Notes: generated by a model from the letters alone, not told the origin. A stretch of 64,000 nucleotides of DNA from Jingyaoa shaoxingensis (GCF_014385005.1 NZ_JACRSZ010000001.1:1-64000); one strand, 5' to 3'; shown: positions 25,739 to 34,992, numbered from the stretch's first letter. Translations and numbers: made by a program.

Positions 25739-26338
25739 TCAGAAACTCATTTTCATGAATCCGGACATCATGCATCCTCCCGCTGCTCCTGCATCCATAA
25801 CATCGGCAAGTCTTTCCAGATTCATTCCGCCTATGGTATACACAGGTACGGGGCACTGGCTGCAGATTTCTTTGACAAATTCTGTTCCTTTTCCTTTCAG
25901 TCCTTTTTTACAGTCTGTCTCAAAAATCGTACCGAGGATAATCTGCGTTGCCCCACTGTTTATCGCAGTCTGTACATCTCTCAGACTGTGGCAGGAAATG
26001 CTGATTTCTTCAAATTCTTTTCTCAGGCGGATTCGCTCCACTTCCGTCAGATTCTGCAGAATCGGTATGGACAGATGTATCCTCTCGCAGCCAATTTTCC
26101 TAGCAATAGCAATTCTGGAATGCAAAAAGCAGGCCACATTCTCTTTACGGCAGATTTCCAGCACTTTCCCAGCCAGCTGTTCGTATTCCTCATCCGTCAG
26201 ATCTTTTTCCCTTAAAATCAATGCACGGGGATGCAGACGGACCACTTTTTCCATCTGCATCAGAAAATCTCCCTGCACCAGGGCACGGTTGGTAATCACT
26301 ATGGTATGTTCATATTCCCTACACATAAATATAATCAT
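25739..26338 (-). CDS. thiE: Thiamine phosphate synthase / TenI-like protein
   Basis: 199 residues of the ThiE/TenI TIM-barrel family: VITNRALV at the first strand, ILREKDLTDEEY near 40, SCHSLRDVQTAINSGATQIILGTIF, and PVYTIGGMNLERL near the phosphate site. ThiE joins HMP-PP and thiazole phosphate; TenI is a thiazole tautomerase with the same fold. The family's usual ILGPIF/GPVF motif reads LGTIF here, so TenI is a real alternative. It overlaps the thiH end by 20 bp and is the last gene of the operon. Confidence 0.82.
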   Translation of the reverse strand: MIIFMCREYEHTIVITNRALVQGDFLMQMEKVVRLHPRALILREKDLTDEEYEQLAGKVLEICRKENVACFLHSRIAIARKIGCERIHLSIPILQNLTEVERIRLRKEFEEISISCHSLRDVQTAINSGATQIILGTIFETDCKKGLKGKGTEFVKEICSQCPVPVYTIGGMNLERLADVMDAGAAGGCMMSGFMKMSF

Positions 26339-27578
26339 TCAGAACCGGCTGAAGACCTCCCTGTTCCATGTCCTCATACATGGATGCAAAAGAACGGTTA
26401 TCGTTGATCTCAAACTGTTCATCTCCAACATCTGCCTCTTCTTTTCCTTCATACTTTTCTTCATGGTCTCCTATACCGGTAGAAACTCCTGCTGATACTT
26501 TCGTAGCACAAATTTTGGCAATACCATTACGGAATGCGGCGCTTTCTCTGCTGGATACGGTTATTCCCGCAAATGGGAGGAAAATCCGATACGCACAAAG
26601 TACCTGACAAAGTTCTTTTTCCCCTACGTCTCTTGGGTTAATCTTGTCGTTATTCACGATCGGACGCAGGCGTGGACAACTCAGTGACAGTTCTGCATGT
26701 GGATATTTTCGGTTAATATAATAGACATGCAATGCTGTTGCCAGTGCATCTTTTCGAAAATCATCCAGGCCCAGAAGAGCTGAGAATCCTGCCCCTCTCA
26801 TGCCTCCCATCAGTGCACGCTCCTGAGAGTCAAACCGGTATGGCCATACCCGCTTATGTCCCATCAGATGCAGTGTTTCGTATTTATCTGTATGATAAGT
26901 TTCCTGGAATACCGTTACGTAATCTACGCCACATTCATGAAGATACTGATATTCATCCACATTTACCGGATAAATCTCAATACCAATATTTTTGAAATAT
27001 TTTCTGGCAATCTTCACTGCTTCTCCAATATACTTCACATCTGAATATGCCCGGCTTTCGCCTGTAAGGATCAGAATCTCTTCCATTCCGGTTCTGGAGA
27101 TTACCTGCATTTCGTGTTCCATCTCTTCAAATGTCAGTTTTTTCCGGCGTATATTGTTATAACAGTTGAATCCACAATAGATACAGTAATTCTGACAGTA
27201 GTTGGCAATATACAGTGGTGTAAAAATGTACACGGTATTTCCGAAATGATTCTTGGTAATCTCTTCTGCCTTTCGTGCCATCTGCTCCAGATAAGGCGCC
27301 GCAGCCGGGGATAAAAGCGCTTTCAGATCTTCTATGGAACAGGACTCATGTGAAAGTGCCCGCTCCACATCCAGTGCTGTATAGGTATCATAGTCAAACT
27401 CATCCATAGCTTTTAATACTTTATCCTTGATGTCAGATTCAATCACCTGCATGCCTTCCATATATTCCATATGATTGGTTCGGAAAGACGGATCCTGTTC
27501 CAGACGGTGCTTTCTCTTAAGTGCTGCCGGTGGAAGCTGGTCGCTGTCTACAAAATATACCTGATTTTCTTCGTTCAT
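26319..27578 (-). CDS. thiH: 2-iminoacetate synthase ThiH
   Basis: 419 residues, radical SAM. CQNYCIYC (about residue 115) is the CxxxCxxC cluster motif. It cleaves tyrosine to dehydroglycine and p-cresol for thiazole synthesis, the route used by anaerobes in place of ThiO. The SCPRLRP and SSRESAAFR blocks are characteristic. The N-terminus is longer than in E. coli ThiH. HydG is a related family but is larger and carries a second cluster motif near its C-terminus, which is missing here. It lies between thiG and thiE in the operon. Confidence 0.92.
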   Translation of the reverse strand: MNEENQVYFVDSDQLPPAALKRKHRLEQDPSFRTNHMEYMEGMQVIESDIKDKVLKAMDEFDYDTYTALDVERALSHESCSIEDLKALLSPAAAPYLEQMARKAEEITKNHFGNTVYIFTPLYIANYCQNYCIYCGFNCYNNIRRKKLTFEEMEHEMQVISRTGMEEILILTGESRAYSDVKYIGEAVKIARKYFKNIGIEIYPVNVDEYQYLHECGVDYVTVFQETYHTDKYETLHLMGHKRVWPYRFDSQERALMGGMRGAGFSALLGLDDFRKDALATALHVYYINRKYPHAELSLSCPRLRPIVNNDKINPRDVGEKELCQVLCAYRIFLPFAGITVSSRESAAFRNGIAKICATKVSAGVSTGIGDHEEKYEGKEEADVGDEQFEINDNRSFASMYEDMEQGGLQPVLNDYIYV

Positions 27579-27589
27579 CCCTGTTCCTC

Positions 27590-28354
27590 CTAACGTAAGA
27601 AACCTGTCAGTGGGTCAGATGCACTTCCACCTCTTGCCAGGACTCTTCCCATTCCGGTCAGATATGCTTTTCTTCCCGCTTCAATTCCAAGTTTAAAGGC
27701 AGCTGCCATCTCCGGCACATCTCCTGCTGTTGCGATTGCAGTATTTGCCATAACAGCCGCAGCTCCCATTTCCATTGCTTCACACGCCTGCGACGGTTTT
27801 CCAATTCCGGCATCTACAATAATCGGCAGGTCAATTTCATCAATCAGTACCTGAATCATGGCTTTCATAGCCAGTCCCCGGTTACTTCCAATCGGTGCTG
27901 CCAGTGGCATGACCGCTGCTGCTCCTGCGCTTTGAAGATCCCTTGCCACATTCAGATCTGGATTCATGTATGGGAGTACCACAAACCCTTCACTGGCAAG
28001 AATCTCGGTTGCTTTTATGGTTTCCTGGTTGTCTGGGAACAGGTATTTGGTATCACGCATGATCTCTACCTTTACAAAATCTCCGCATCCCATAGCTCTG
28101 CTTAAACGTGCAATACGAACGGCTTCTTCTGCAGTTCTTGCACCGGAAGTATTCGGAAGCAATGTTACTCCTTTTGGAATGTAATCCAGAATATTTTCAC
28201 TTTCCTGTGTATTGGCACGGCGCAGCGCAAGTGTAATAATCTCCGCACCACCCTGCTCTACTGCCGCTTTAATCAGATTCAGGTTATATTTTCCAGATCC
28301 GAGAATAAAACGACTTTTAAATTCTTTTCCACCTAAAACTAATTTATCTTCCAT
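27590..28354 (-). CDS. thiG: Thiazole synthase ThiG
   Basis: 254 residues. The N-terminal region has [19 protein letters not shown] and [28 protein letters not shown] is near 68, PIGSNRGL near 165, and [19 protein letters not shown] near 190. It builds the thiazole ring from DXP, dehydroglycine and ThiS thiocarboxylate. It lies 14 bp after thiF and 11 bp before thiH. Confidence 0.95.
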   Translation of the reverse strand: MEDKLVLGGKEFKSRFILGSGKYNLNLIKAAVEQGGAEIITLALRRANTQESENILDYIPKGVTLLPNTSGARTAEEAVRIARLSRAMGCGDFVKVEIMRDTKYLFPDNQETIKATEILASEGFVVLPYMNPDLNVARDLQSAGAAAVMPLAAPIGSNRGLAMKAMIQVLIDEIDLPIIVDAGIGKPSQACEAMEMGAAAVMANTAIATAGDVPEMAAAFKLGIEAGRKAYLTGMGRVLARGGSASDPLTGFLR

Positions 28355-28368
28355 GACTTTTTCTCCTT

Positions 28369-29022
28369 TTATCTTTCCATTATCAACTGTATGACTTTAT
28401 TCGCTTCATGGGCTGCACAGGCTGCTACTCTTGGTGCCATCAGCCCGATGCCGCCACCCACATCTGTTTTCTGGTCTCCGCATACATACAGACGTCTCAT
28501 TTTCTGGCTGGTACAGATATCATTGGTGTCTCCGTAACCAGCCATTCCATTACCGGACACTACGATCGTTTCCGGGCACTGCATCAATAATTCTCTTACC
28601 AGCATGGCTTTCTGGTCTGGCTTATCAAAAGCCTCACACACAATCGGATACTCCTTAAATAATTCTCTGACATTCTCCGGTGTTACTTTTATTCGCATTG
28701 ATTCACAGATCAGATAGGGATTAATCTGATATAAAATCTGTGGCAGAGCCTCTGTTTTCGGCAATCCCAAATGTGAGATGAAATACATCTGCCTGTTCAG
28801 ATTGGTCACATCTACCACATCAAAATCCACCAGGAAAAGATGTCCGATTCCGCTCCGTGCCAGCATGACTGCTATGTTCGACCCCAGTCCTCCAAGTCCG
28901 GCTACCGCCACCTTTGCTCCCCGTAGTTTTTTCCGCATTTCATCTGGGAATCTCGCATCAAAAGCACGATCCAGTTCCTCATTTGAGATCATCTGCTGCA
29001 TCTTTATCTGCATTTCTGTCAT
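28369..29022 (-). CDS. thiF: Sulfur carrier protein ThiS adenylyltransferase
   Basis: 217 residues with the E1-like nucleotide motif [19 protein letters not shown] near 40 and [13 protein letters not shown] near 68. It adenylates the ThiS C-terminus before sulfur transfer. It is the short form of the family: there are no CxxC zinc pairs, as often in clostridial ThiF. Three bp separate it from the thiS stop. Confidence 0.88.
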   Translation of the reverse strand: MTEMQIKMQQMISNEELDRAFDARFPDEMRKKLRGAKVAVAGLGGLGSNIAVMLARSGIGHLFLVDFDVVDVTNLNRQMYFISHLGLPKTEALPQILYQINPYLICESMRIKVTPENVRELFKEYPIVCEAFDKPDQKAMLVRELLMQCPETIVVSGNGMAGYGDTNDICTSQKMRRLYVCGDQKTDVGGGIGLMAPRVAACAAHEANKVIQLIMER

Positions 29023-29025
29023 TTT

Positions 29026-29220
29026 TCAGCCTCCGCCTACAAATCGCAATACTTCTATTGCATCTTCATCCTGAATGATTACATTTCCAAGTTTCTCCTG
29101 TGGAATGATCTCCTGGTTTCGTTCTACTACTACTCTCTCTGGTTCAAATCCGGACTCTTTTAAATACTCCAGAAGATTTTTTCCGGCGAGATTTCTTTCC
29201 TCTCCATTGATCTTTACCAT
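29026..29220 (-). CDS. thiS: Sulfur carrier protein ThiS
   Basis: 64 residues in a ubiquitin-like fold pattern, ending in the diagnostic Gly-Gly (VGGG), which receives AMP and then sulfur. I start at the ATG at 29220, 9 bases after AAAGGAG; the frame extends 30 bases further without support. It is the first gene after the TPP riboswitch. Confidence 0.93.
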   Translation of the reverse strand: MVKINGEERNLAGKNLLEYLKESGFEPERVVVERNQEIIPQEKLGNVIIQDEDAIEVLRFVGGG

Positions 29221-29270
29221 GTATCCACACTCCTTTCTCTTTTTCGGCACTCATTCTTTCTCAAAACGCC

Positions 29271-29312
29271 AAAAAACGCCGAATGATACACTTAATCTGT
29301 ATCATCCGGCGC
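29271..29312 (-). terminator. TPP riboswitch terminator
   Basis: On the minus strand CGCCGGATGATAC pairs with GTATCATTCGGCG, followed by TTTTTT, about 50 bp before thiS. It forms the expression platform of the TPP riboswitch. Confidence 0.9.
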
Positions 29313-29392
29313 CTGTTCTGCTCCTGTGAAAAGTGGTGCCCCCAGTTCACGTAAAACAGAGAGCGGCAACTTTACCTTCTAACATTGCAACA

Positions 29393-29483
29393 TGTATTTC
29401 CCTACGTTGGCATTATCCAAATCAGGTTTCAGGTCAAGACTACAAAGTCTACTCTCAGCCCATCCATTTGAGCTCCCTATTTG
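29393..29483 (-). promoter_or_regulatory. TPP riboswitch (THI element)
   Basis: The minus strand reads GGGAGCTC, GGGCTGAGAG, GACCTGAAACCTGATTTGG and AATGCCAACGTAGGGA. These are the conserved P2/P3 and P4/P5 blocks of the TPP aptamer. It controls thiSFGHE by termination. Confidence 0.96.
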
Positions 29484-29489
29484 CTGATC

Positions 29490-29518
29490 ATTATATAGCA
29501 TTTATCTTTCATTTTCAA
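29490..29518 (-). promoter_or_regulatory. Promoter of the thi operon
   Basis: TTGAAA (29513-29518), a 17-bp spacer and a perfect TATAAT (29490-29495), overlapping the 3' end of the histidine kinase gene. Confidence 0.78.
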
Positions 29519-31923
29519 GTATGTTTTTTAACACATTCCTTAAGTACATTCCGTAACTGATTCATATCAAGTGGTTTTGCAACGTGCCGATCCATTCCGG
29601 AAATACGGCTCTTAATAATATCCTCTGTAAATGCATTCGCACTCATAGCTATTATCGGTATCTTTTCGGCATCTGCCCGCTTCATGGTCCGTATTTTCCT
29701 TGCTGCATCCCATCCATTGAGGTTTGGCATCATAATGTCCATACAAATCACATCATAATAACCTGGTTCCGTATTTTGAAATTTCTTTACTGCATCCATC
29801 CCATCCACAGCACCCTCAACCTGCATACCATTTTCTTCTAACATATACTTGGCGATTTCCATGTTCAGTTCGTTGTCTTCTGCAACCAGAACACGCAGTC
29901 CTTCCAGAGATACTTCTCCCTGTACATACGGCTCTTCTGTCTCAATTCTTTCTCCAATTTTAAATGTTAATGTAATCAGTACGGTAGTTCCTTTTTCCTT
30001 CTGGCTCTGAATCTCAATGGTTCCTCCCAGTTTATCCGCAATTTTCTTTGCAATTGCCAGTCCCAGTCCACTGCCTTCATACTTTGATCTGCTGGTTTCA
30101 TTCTCCTGTGAAAACATATCAAAAGCCCGTTTTACAAATTCTTCGCTCATACCAATTCCAGTATCCGAACATCCAAATTGATATGTCACATGTCTGTCAT
30201 CTGCGGTCTTTTCTTCCCCCCAGACCTGTATCTGTCCACCTGCATTCGTAAATTTCACCGCATTATCAGCAATAATTGTCAGAATCCGTTCCACATACAG
30301 TGGATTCCCGATGAGATAGCGGTGTTTTATTCCCGCACGTTTCCAGTTCACCACATAGTCGATCAGCTTATTGGCCGCCATCTTCTCTCTGCTGGTATTC
30401 ACTTTGTTCAGCAATTCTGCCAGATCAAACGGAATATTCTGCTTCACCTCTGTTTCTGACTCCAGCTTATTCATATCCAGGATATCATTCACCAGTGCCA
30501 CCAGATATTTGGAGGATTCCCTTATTTTATCTCTGCATCTTTTCTGCATTTCCTGATCATCCGGATAACGTTCTGCCAGATCCAGCATCCCAAGAATTCC
30601 ATTCATCGGAGTCCGGATATCATGGCTCATATTCGATAAAAATCTGCTTTTGAGAGCGGCATCCTTCTTAGCTTCCGCTACCTGATACATCAGATCCTGC
30701 TCTCGCTTTTTTGTATCACTGATACTTCGTATCGCACAGAGTGCATGAGTCAGACAGCCATTTTCATCTCTCTTCTTTTCTATTAAACGCATTTTATGCC
30801 AGCTTCCATCTTTCATACGATATTCCAGATCAACAGATTCTTCCGATTTCATCCTCTCAGGCAGGGTAGTAATATCTGTAAATTTTAAAAATGTTTCCTG
30901 ATATTCTTCTGCCACATCTTGTCTGCAAACTCTTTTATTGTTTACAGATAAGATACCTGTCCGGATAAAGTTCAGATGTATCTTGTCTCTGTTTATAATT
31001 TCTTCAAATGTATCTGCCTGAATATCTATCTGCGAAATATACTGATAGGATTTGGCAATAGCTGTAATGATCTCGTTGCTCAGCTTCGCCTGCTCCAGTG
31101 CTTCCTGAAGCTTTTGCTGAATAGAACGTTCTTTGTAAAGAATGCTGTCTATATTACGATATCCTAAAAAAATCTGAAATGTCTGATCATCTGTCTTTTC
31201 CTTCACTGCATATGCTTCATAATAACTGTCTTTTCCCTCTCTGGAAACACTGTGATAATGATACGTAATTTTATCTGTATTACATAGCAGTTTTTTCATA
31301 TTCTTACAGGAATGCCAGTTCTTAAATTCTTCTCTGTCTTCCTCTAGAATAAAATTCTCTGCATAATGCTCTGTATATTCGTCAAAGGTCGAAAATACCA
31401 TACCGGACTGCTCAGCCATCTGCCTCGCATTGGTATTTCCTATAAGTCGCAGCGTTTCATATTTTCCAGAATTGAGTTCTATGCGGTACAGAGAAACGTA
31501 TTCCGGCAAAAGCTTTTTTAAGCCCTGTTTTTCCTCCGTCAAAGAATCCTGATTTTTCTCTATTTTTTTATTTCTTTCCGCATAGATCATGCATGAGCAG
31601 AAGCCTTTTTGCCCGGCAGGCACAACCACGACATGATACAGTTCGTCCAGCATCAGATCCATTTCACTGATTTTATTCTCATATGCTGCCGCATAATAAG
31701 CATTCAGCCATTCCGAATCGATCTGTGGATACAAATTTAAAAATGAATGATTGATCATGTCATCCAGACAATATCCCTTCAGCTCTGCAAATGCAGGATT
31801 ACAATACCGATAAATCCAGTCTGTCGGATGCCCATCTGTATCCAGTATAAGTTCCGCCACACAATATGCAGCCGGACTGTTTTGAAAAATATCGAGATGA
31901 AAATCTTGTTGACAGAAAGCCAT
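29515..31923 (-). CDS. PAS-domain hybrid histidine kinase with C-terminal receiver
   Basis: 802 residues, no transmembrane segment, so a cytoplasmic sensor. It starts with a PAS domain (about 10-100, NSPAAYCVAEL..YRYCNPAFAELKG). Weaker PAS-like regions follow, including around 330-435. The dimerisation/phosphoacceptor helix has SNMSHDIRTPMNGILGML near 445. The ATPase domain has DNAVKFTNAGG and GSGLGLAIAKKIAD (about 550-660). The receiver (about 682-798) has AEDNELN, phosphoacceptor Asp in ICMDIMMPNLNG, and AKPLD. No output domain or Hpt is attached. AAGGAG precedes the ATG. A related kinase is cut by the right edge of the window. Confidence 0.92.
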   Translation of the reverse strand: MAFCQQDFHLDIFQNSPAAYCVAELILDTDGHPTDWIYRYCNPAFAELKGYCLDDMINHSFLNLYPQIDSEWLNAYYAAAYENKISEMDLMLDELYHVVVVPAGQKGFCSCMIYAERNKKIEKNQDSLTEEKQGLKKLLPEYVSLYRIELNSGKYETLRLIGNTNARQMAEQSGMVFSTFDEYTEHYAENFILEEDREEFKNWHSCKNMKKLLCNTDKITYHYHSVSREGKDSYYEAYAVKEKTDDQTFQIFLGYRNIDSILYKERSIQQKLQEALEQAKLSNEIITAIAKSYQYISQIDIQADTFEEIINRDKIHLNFIRTGILSVNNKRVCRQDVAEEYQETFLKFTDITTLPERMKSEESVDLEYRMKDGSWHKMRLIEKKRDENGCLTHALCAIRSISDTKKREQDLMYQVAEAKKDAALKSRFLSNMSHDIRTPMNGILGMLDLAERYPDDQEMQKRCRDKIRESSKYLVALVNDILDMNKLESETEVKQNIPFDLAELLNKVNTSREKMAANKLIDYVVNWKRAGIKHRYLIGNPLYVERILTIIADNAVKFTNAGGQIQVWGEEKTADDRHVTYQFGCSDTGIGMSEEFVKRAFDMFSQENETSRSKYEGSGLGLAIAKKIADKLGGTIEIQSQKEKGTTVLITLTFKIGERIETEEPYVQGEVSLEGLRVLVAEDNELNMEIAKYMLEENGMQVEGAVDGMDAVKKFQNTEPGYYDVICMDIMMPNLNGWDAARKIRTMKRADAEKIPIIAMSANAFTEDIIKSRISGMDRHVAKPLDMNQLRNVLKECVKKHT

Positions 31924-32071
31924 AACGAGTTCTCCTTTATCTGATGAAATGGATTATTTCTACACGTTCTTCTTTTTCGGGAGTCATGATTTTATTATTT
32001 ATCATACCACGAAAATTTCCGTCTCACAATTTTTTTTCCGTTTCTTTCTCTATTTATTTCGGTTTCCTAAC

Positions 32072-32119
32072 TTGATCCTTTCTGTGATTCATGTTACGAT
32101 TTTTATAAATAAAATCGTA
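32072..32119 (+). promoter_or_regulatory. Cupin gene promoter region with palindrome
   Basis: TTGATC (32072-32077), a 17-bp spacer and TACGAT (32095-32100) form a fair promoter. Overlapping the -10 is the palindrome TACGATTTT-N7-AAAATCGTA (32095-32119), a likely operator for an unidentified repressor. Nothing else is seen in 31924-32145. Confidence 0.5.
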
Positions 32120-32145
32120 GTATTTATTATACATGGAGGTTCTTT

Positions 32146-32535
32146 ATGGAAAAAGGATTATATACTCATATATCAAAAGGCGATATCAAACATCTTCCCG
32201 GTCGTGATGCCATCTGGCTTCAGACACCGGAAACCACAGGCGGGAAATATACCACTGTATCCACCACATTCTATCAGCCAGGTGTGAAAGTGACTCCTGC
32301 CCACTCTCATCCATATGGCGAGGAGACCGGATATGTTGTATCCGGACATGGAAAGGTACTGATTGGCGATCAGGTATTTGAAGTGGAACCTGGTTCTGTC
32401 TTCCTTTTCCCACAAGGCGTTCCACATATGGTATGGAATACAGGTGATGAAGTGATGCAGCTTCTGTTCGTCTACGCCAACGGGCCAAAAGCATCCGAGA
32501 GCATTCCTTACGAAGATGTTGATTTTCCTGAATAG
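32146..32535 (+). CDS. Cupin domain protein
   Basis: 129 residues, single beta-barrel cupin. Motif 1 is THSH-like, PAHSHPYGEETGYVVSGHGK (about 51-70), with two His and a Glu as metal ligands. Motif 2 is PGSVFLFPQGVPHMVWNTG, with the third His. The function cannot be assigned: it could be a sugar isomerase, dioxygenase or sensor. TGGAGG precedes the ATG. It is monocistronic, with its own promoter and terminator. Confidence 0.88.
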   Translation: MEKGLYTHISKGDIKHLPGRDAIWLQTPETTGGKYTTVSTTFYQPGVKVTPAHSHPYGEETGYVVSGHGKVLIGDQVFEVEPGSVFLFPQGVPHMVWNTGDEVMQLLFVYANGPKASESIPYEDVDFPE

Positions 32536-32546
32536 AATCACTGCAA

Positions 32547-32582
32547 AAGACCGCTCAGAATTGCTCTGCGCGGTCTTTTTTT
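32547..32582 (+). terminator. Terminator of the cupin gene
   Basis: AAAAGACCGC and GCGGTCTTTTTTT form a stem with a T-run, 12 bp after the cupin stop. It reads as a terminator on both strands. Confidence 0.88.
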
Positions 32583-32603
32583 CAAGAATGCCTCGGCATC
32601 CTT
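32581..32603. repeat. Dispersed repeat family C, copy 3 (hairpin form)
   Basis: AAGAATGCC TC GGCATCCTT is a near-perfect inverted repeat, directly after the GNAT gene stop (minus strand) and beside the cupin terminator. Confidence 0.55.
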
Positions 32604-33272
32604 CTATAACTGGTAATCCATCTCATGCCAGATTTCTCCGCCCCAGGTGGAATTGGCCATTCCCAGATCCCGGAAACCAAACTTCTGATACATCTCCACT
32701 TTACTCTCAAGACAAGTCAGTACCAACCGCCTGCGTCCATTTTTCTTTTCCCGCTCTGCATACTGTCTTACGATCTCACGGGCAAGTCCCTGTCTGCGAT
32801 ACTCTGGTCTCACATCCAGTCCCAGAAGCATGACATTCTCACCTGCCGGGTCATAAAGATGAATCTCTGTAAAGAATTCATCCCGGAATATTGTCTCTTT
32901 TGTGGACAGTCCATTTAAAAATCCTGCTATCTTTCCTGTCTCTGTATCTTCTGCCACCAGAAACAGTTCCGGTGCAGTCTCTACCCTTTCCTTCATGGAC
33001 CTGGCCGAGCAGGCTTCATTTGGCGGAAAACAGATCTGTTCAATCTCTGTCACCTCTTCCTTCTCATCCATTCGGATGTCCCGGAAAAGAAAACGTTCCG
33101 GCCAGATACTGCCCTCGTCCAGTCCTTTCTCTGTCATCCATGCATCGGTAACAGATACATACCGTTCCTCTCCATTCTCATTAATAAGTGTCAGGGAAAG
33201 CTCTCCTGTCTGTTCTTCTGACGCTTCCTCACAGCCATAATTTCCGTCAAAAATATGCTTGATCTTCCACAT
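32604..33272 (-). CDS. GNAT family N-acetyltransferase
   Basis: 222 residues from the ATG at 33272 (AGAGAGG upstream); an in-frame ATG 30 bases earlier lacks a ribosome site. The last 150 residues form a GNAT domain, with acetyl-CoA loop LDVRPEYRRQGLAREIVRQ and the closing YQKFGFRDLGM. The first 60 residues are extra, acidic and of unknown function (GNYGCEEASEEQTGELSLTL). The substrate is unknown. It lies after the NitT-type ABC genes but is separated from them by 130 bp holding two hairpin-like repeats. Confidence 0.85.
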   Translation of the reverse strand: MWKIKHIFDGNYGCEEASEEQTGELSLTLINENGEERYVSVTDAWMTEKGLDEGSIWPERFLFRDIRMDEKEEVTEIEQICFPPNEACSARSMKERVETAPELFLVAEDTETGKIAGFLNGLSTKETIFRDEFFTEIHLYDPAGENVMLLGLDVRPEYRRQGLAREIVRQYAEREKKNGRRRLVLTCLESKVEMYQKFGFRDLGMANSTWGGEIWHEMDYQL

Positions 33273-33292
33273 AATAACCTCTCTGCCTGTTT

Positions 33293-33425
33293 TCCAAAAC
33301 AAATGCTTATATTTGCACCCGTTTCAGAAGTTTCTTGTATCCATCATAACATAATTTTTCAAGTCTCACAAGTTAGTGCAATGCCTCAGTTTCCAAAAAC
33401 GGGTGCTTATCTCCGCACCCGCTTC
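33293..33425. repeat. Duplicated gene-end/terminator sequence
   Basis: On the minus strand CGGGTGCGGAGATAAGCACC (33420-33401) and CGGGTGCAAATATAAGCATT (about 33322-33303) are imperfect copies, each followed by GTTTT and GGAAA. The first spans the permease stop codon and forms a terminator-like stem (GGGTGC/GCACCC, then TTTTT). The second looks like a decayed copy about 100 bp downstream. Confidence 0.5.
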
Positions 33426-34234
33426 TCTACCATATTCAGGATTCCATACAGTACCATGGCAATGACACACAATATTACTATAGCCATGATCAATCTCGTC
33501 AATTGAAAAACCTGACTGCTATAAATAATCAGATAACCAAGTCCCCGCCTGGCTCCCATGAATTCTCCGATAATAACCCCCACCAGGCATAATCCAATGT
33601 CTACTTTCATAATACTGATGATAGATGGGATGTTACTTGGCAGGATCACTTTCGTCAATACATGGTGCTTTTTTCCCCCAAGTGTATAGATCAGTCTTGT
33701 TTTTTCACTTCCGGATTCTTTGAATCCTGTATACAGGTTCAGAATGGTTCCGAAAATTGCTACTGACATACCCGCCACGATGATGGTCTTCTGATTGGCT
33801 CCCAGCCAGACGATCAGAAGAGGTGCCAGCGCAGACTTTGGAAGACTGTTTAGGACAACGAAAAATGGTTCGGTAATTTCTGCCGCACTGTCACTGCACC
33901 ATAACAATACTGCTGTCAGGATTCCAAGCAGTACTGTCAGGAAAAAGCTGATCATTGTCTCAAACAAGGTAGCTCCTGTATGCATCCACAAGCTTCCATC
34001 TTTCCCCATACTCATCATGGTTTCCCAGATTCTTACCGGACTGCTGAAGATGAATCCGTCGATCCATCCCACCCGTACCGCCAGTTCCCATAAAAAGAAA
34101 AAGGCAATTATAATGCTGATCCTCATTGCCTTTACGAACTTCCTGTGTTGACTTTGCTGCTTTAAATATGCCATCTGCGCCACAGATACCTGCCCAGTGT
34201 CCAAAGCAACTCCTGCTTTTCTCTTTACTGACAT
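33407..34234 (-). CDS. ABC transporter permease, NitT/TauT (SsuC-like) family
   Basis: 275 residues with about six hydrophobic segments and the EAA-type loop GGKKHHVLTKVILPSNIPSI near 200, as in nitrate, sulfonate, taurine and pyrimidine-precursor importers. The start overlaps the ATPase gene by 10 bp. No gene for a substrate-binding protein is adjacent, so either it is elsewhere or the pair works with a shared one. Because thi genes lie 4 kb away, import of an HMP-type thiamine precursor (as in ThiXYZ) is one possibility, but no TPP element precedes it. Confidence 0.85.
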   Translation of the reverse strand: MSVKRKAGVALDTGQVSVAQMAYLKQQSQHRKFVKAMRISIIIAFFFLWELAVRVGWIDGFIFSSPVRIWETMMSMGKDGSLWMHTGATLFETMISFFLTVLLGILTAVLLWCSDSAAEITEPFFVVLNSLPKSALAPLLIVWLGANQKTIIVAGMSVAIFGTILNLYTGFKESGSEKTRLIYTLGGKKHHVLTKVILPSNIPSIISIMKVDIGLCLVGVIIGEFMGARRGLGYLIIYSSQVFQLTRLIMAIVILCVIAMVLYGILNMVEKRVRR

Positions 34235-34992
34235 TGCAGTACCTCCCAGATCTCATTGAAATATTCCTTGAATCCCGCCATATTTCTTGCTTTCATAGGG
34301 GTGCGCTGTTCCATCTCAAATGTGGTTTCCACTTCTTTTAATACCGTTGCCGGACGCTTTGATAAAATAAGTACCCGGTCTGCCATACTGACTGCTTCTG
34401 ACAGATCATGGGTAACCAGAATTGCTGTCTTGTGTTCTTTCTTAATGATCTGGTAGATATCATCTGCCACGGTCAGACGCGTCTGATAATCCAGTGCGGA
34501 AAACGGCTCATCCAGAAGCAGCAGGGATGGTCTCAGAACCAGGGTGCGGATCAACGCCGCACGCTGCCTCATGCCACCGGATAACTGACTGGGTCTTGCA
34601 TGGCGGAATTCCCACAAACCGTATTCTTCCATCAGTTTTCTGGCATATGCCTGATTCTCCTCTGTCAGTTTTTTCTGTATTTCCAATCCAAGCGTGACAT
34701 TTCCATAGATATTTCTCCATTCAAACAGCTGATCCTGCTGTGGCATATATCCGATATGAAAGTCCATATGATCTCTTAATGGTTTCCCACGAAATAAAAT
34801 CTCTCCTGCGCTTTCTGCAAGCTGTCCGCACAGAAGTGACAATATTGTAGTTTTTCCGCATCCGCTGGGACCTACGATTGCCACAAACTCGCCTTCATCC
34901 ACCGTAAAACTGATATGCTTAAGCGCCTTCGTTTCTCCGTTCAGACTGTGATACGTATATTCCACATCTCTGCATTCCAAAAAAGATGGCAT
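34225..34992 (-). CDS. ABC transporter ATP-binding protein, NitT/TauT family
   Basis: 255 residues, all motifs intact: GPSGCGKTT near 41, LSGGMRQRAAL near 140, LLLLDEPFSALD near 163, and switch His in LVTHDLSEA. It energises the overlapping permease. GGAGG precedes the ATG by 9 bases. The motif set matches SsuB/TauB/ThiZ-type ATPases. No binding-protein gene accompanies it. Confidence 0.9.
   Translation of the reverse strand: MPSFLECRDVEYTYHSLNGETKALKHISFTVDEGEFVAIVGPSGCGKTTILSLLCGQLAESAGEILFRGKPLRDHMDFHIGYMPQQDQLFEWRNIYGNVTLGLEIQKKLTEENQAYARKLMEEYGLWEFRHARPSQLSGGMRQRAALIRTLVLRPSLLLLDEPFSALDYQTRLTVADDIYQIIKKEHKTAILVTHDLSEAVSMADRVLILSKRPATVLKEVETTFEMEQRTPMKARNMAGFKEYFNEIWEVLQCQ

Noticed and set aside
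26319..27578. HydG instead of ThiH
   Set aside because: The C-terminal second-cluster motif of HydG is absent and the gene sits in a TPP-controlled thi operon.
32072..32119. Palindrome before the cupin gene as a terminator
   Set aside because: It overlaps the likely -10, has no T-run, and no gene upstream ends there; it is better read as an operator.
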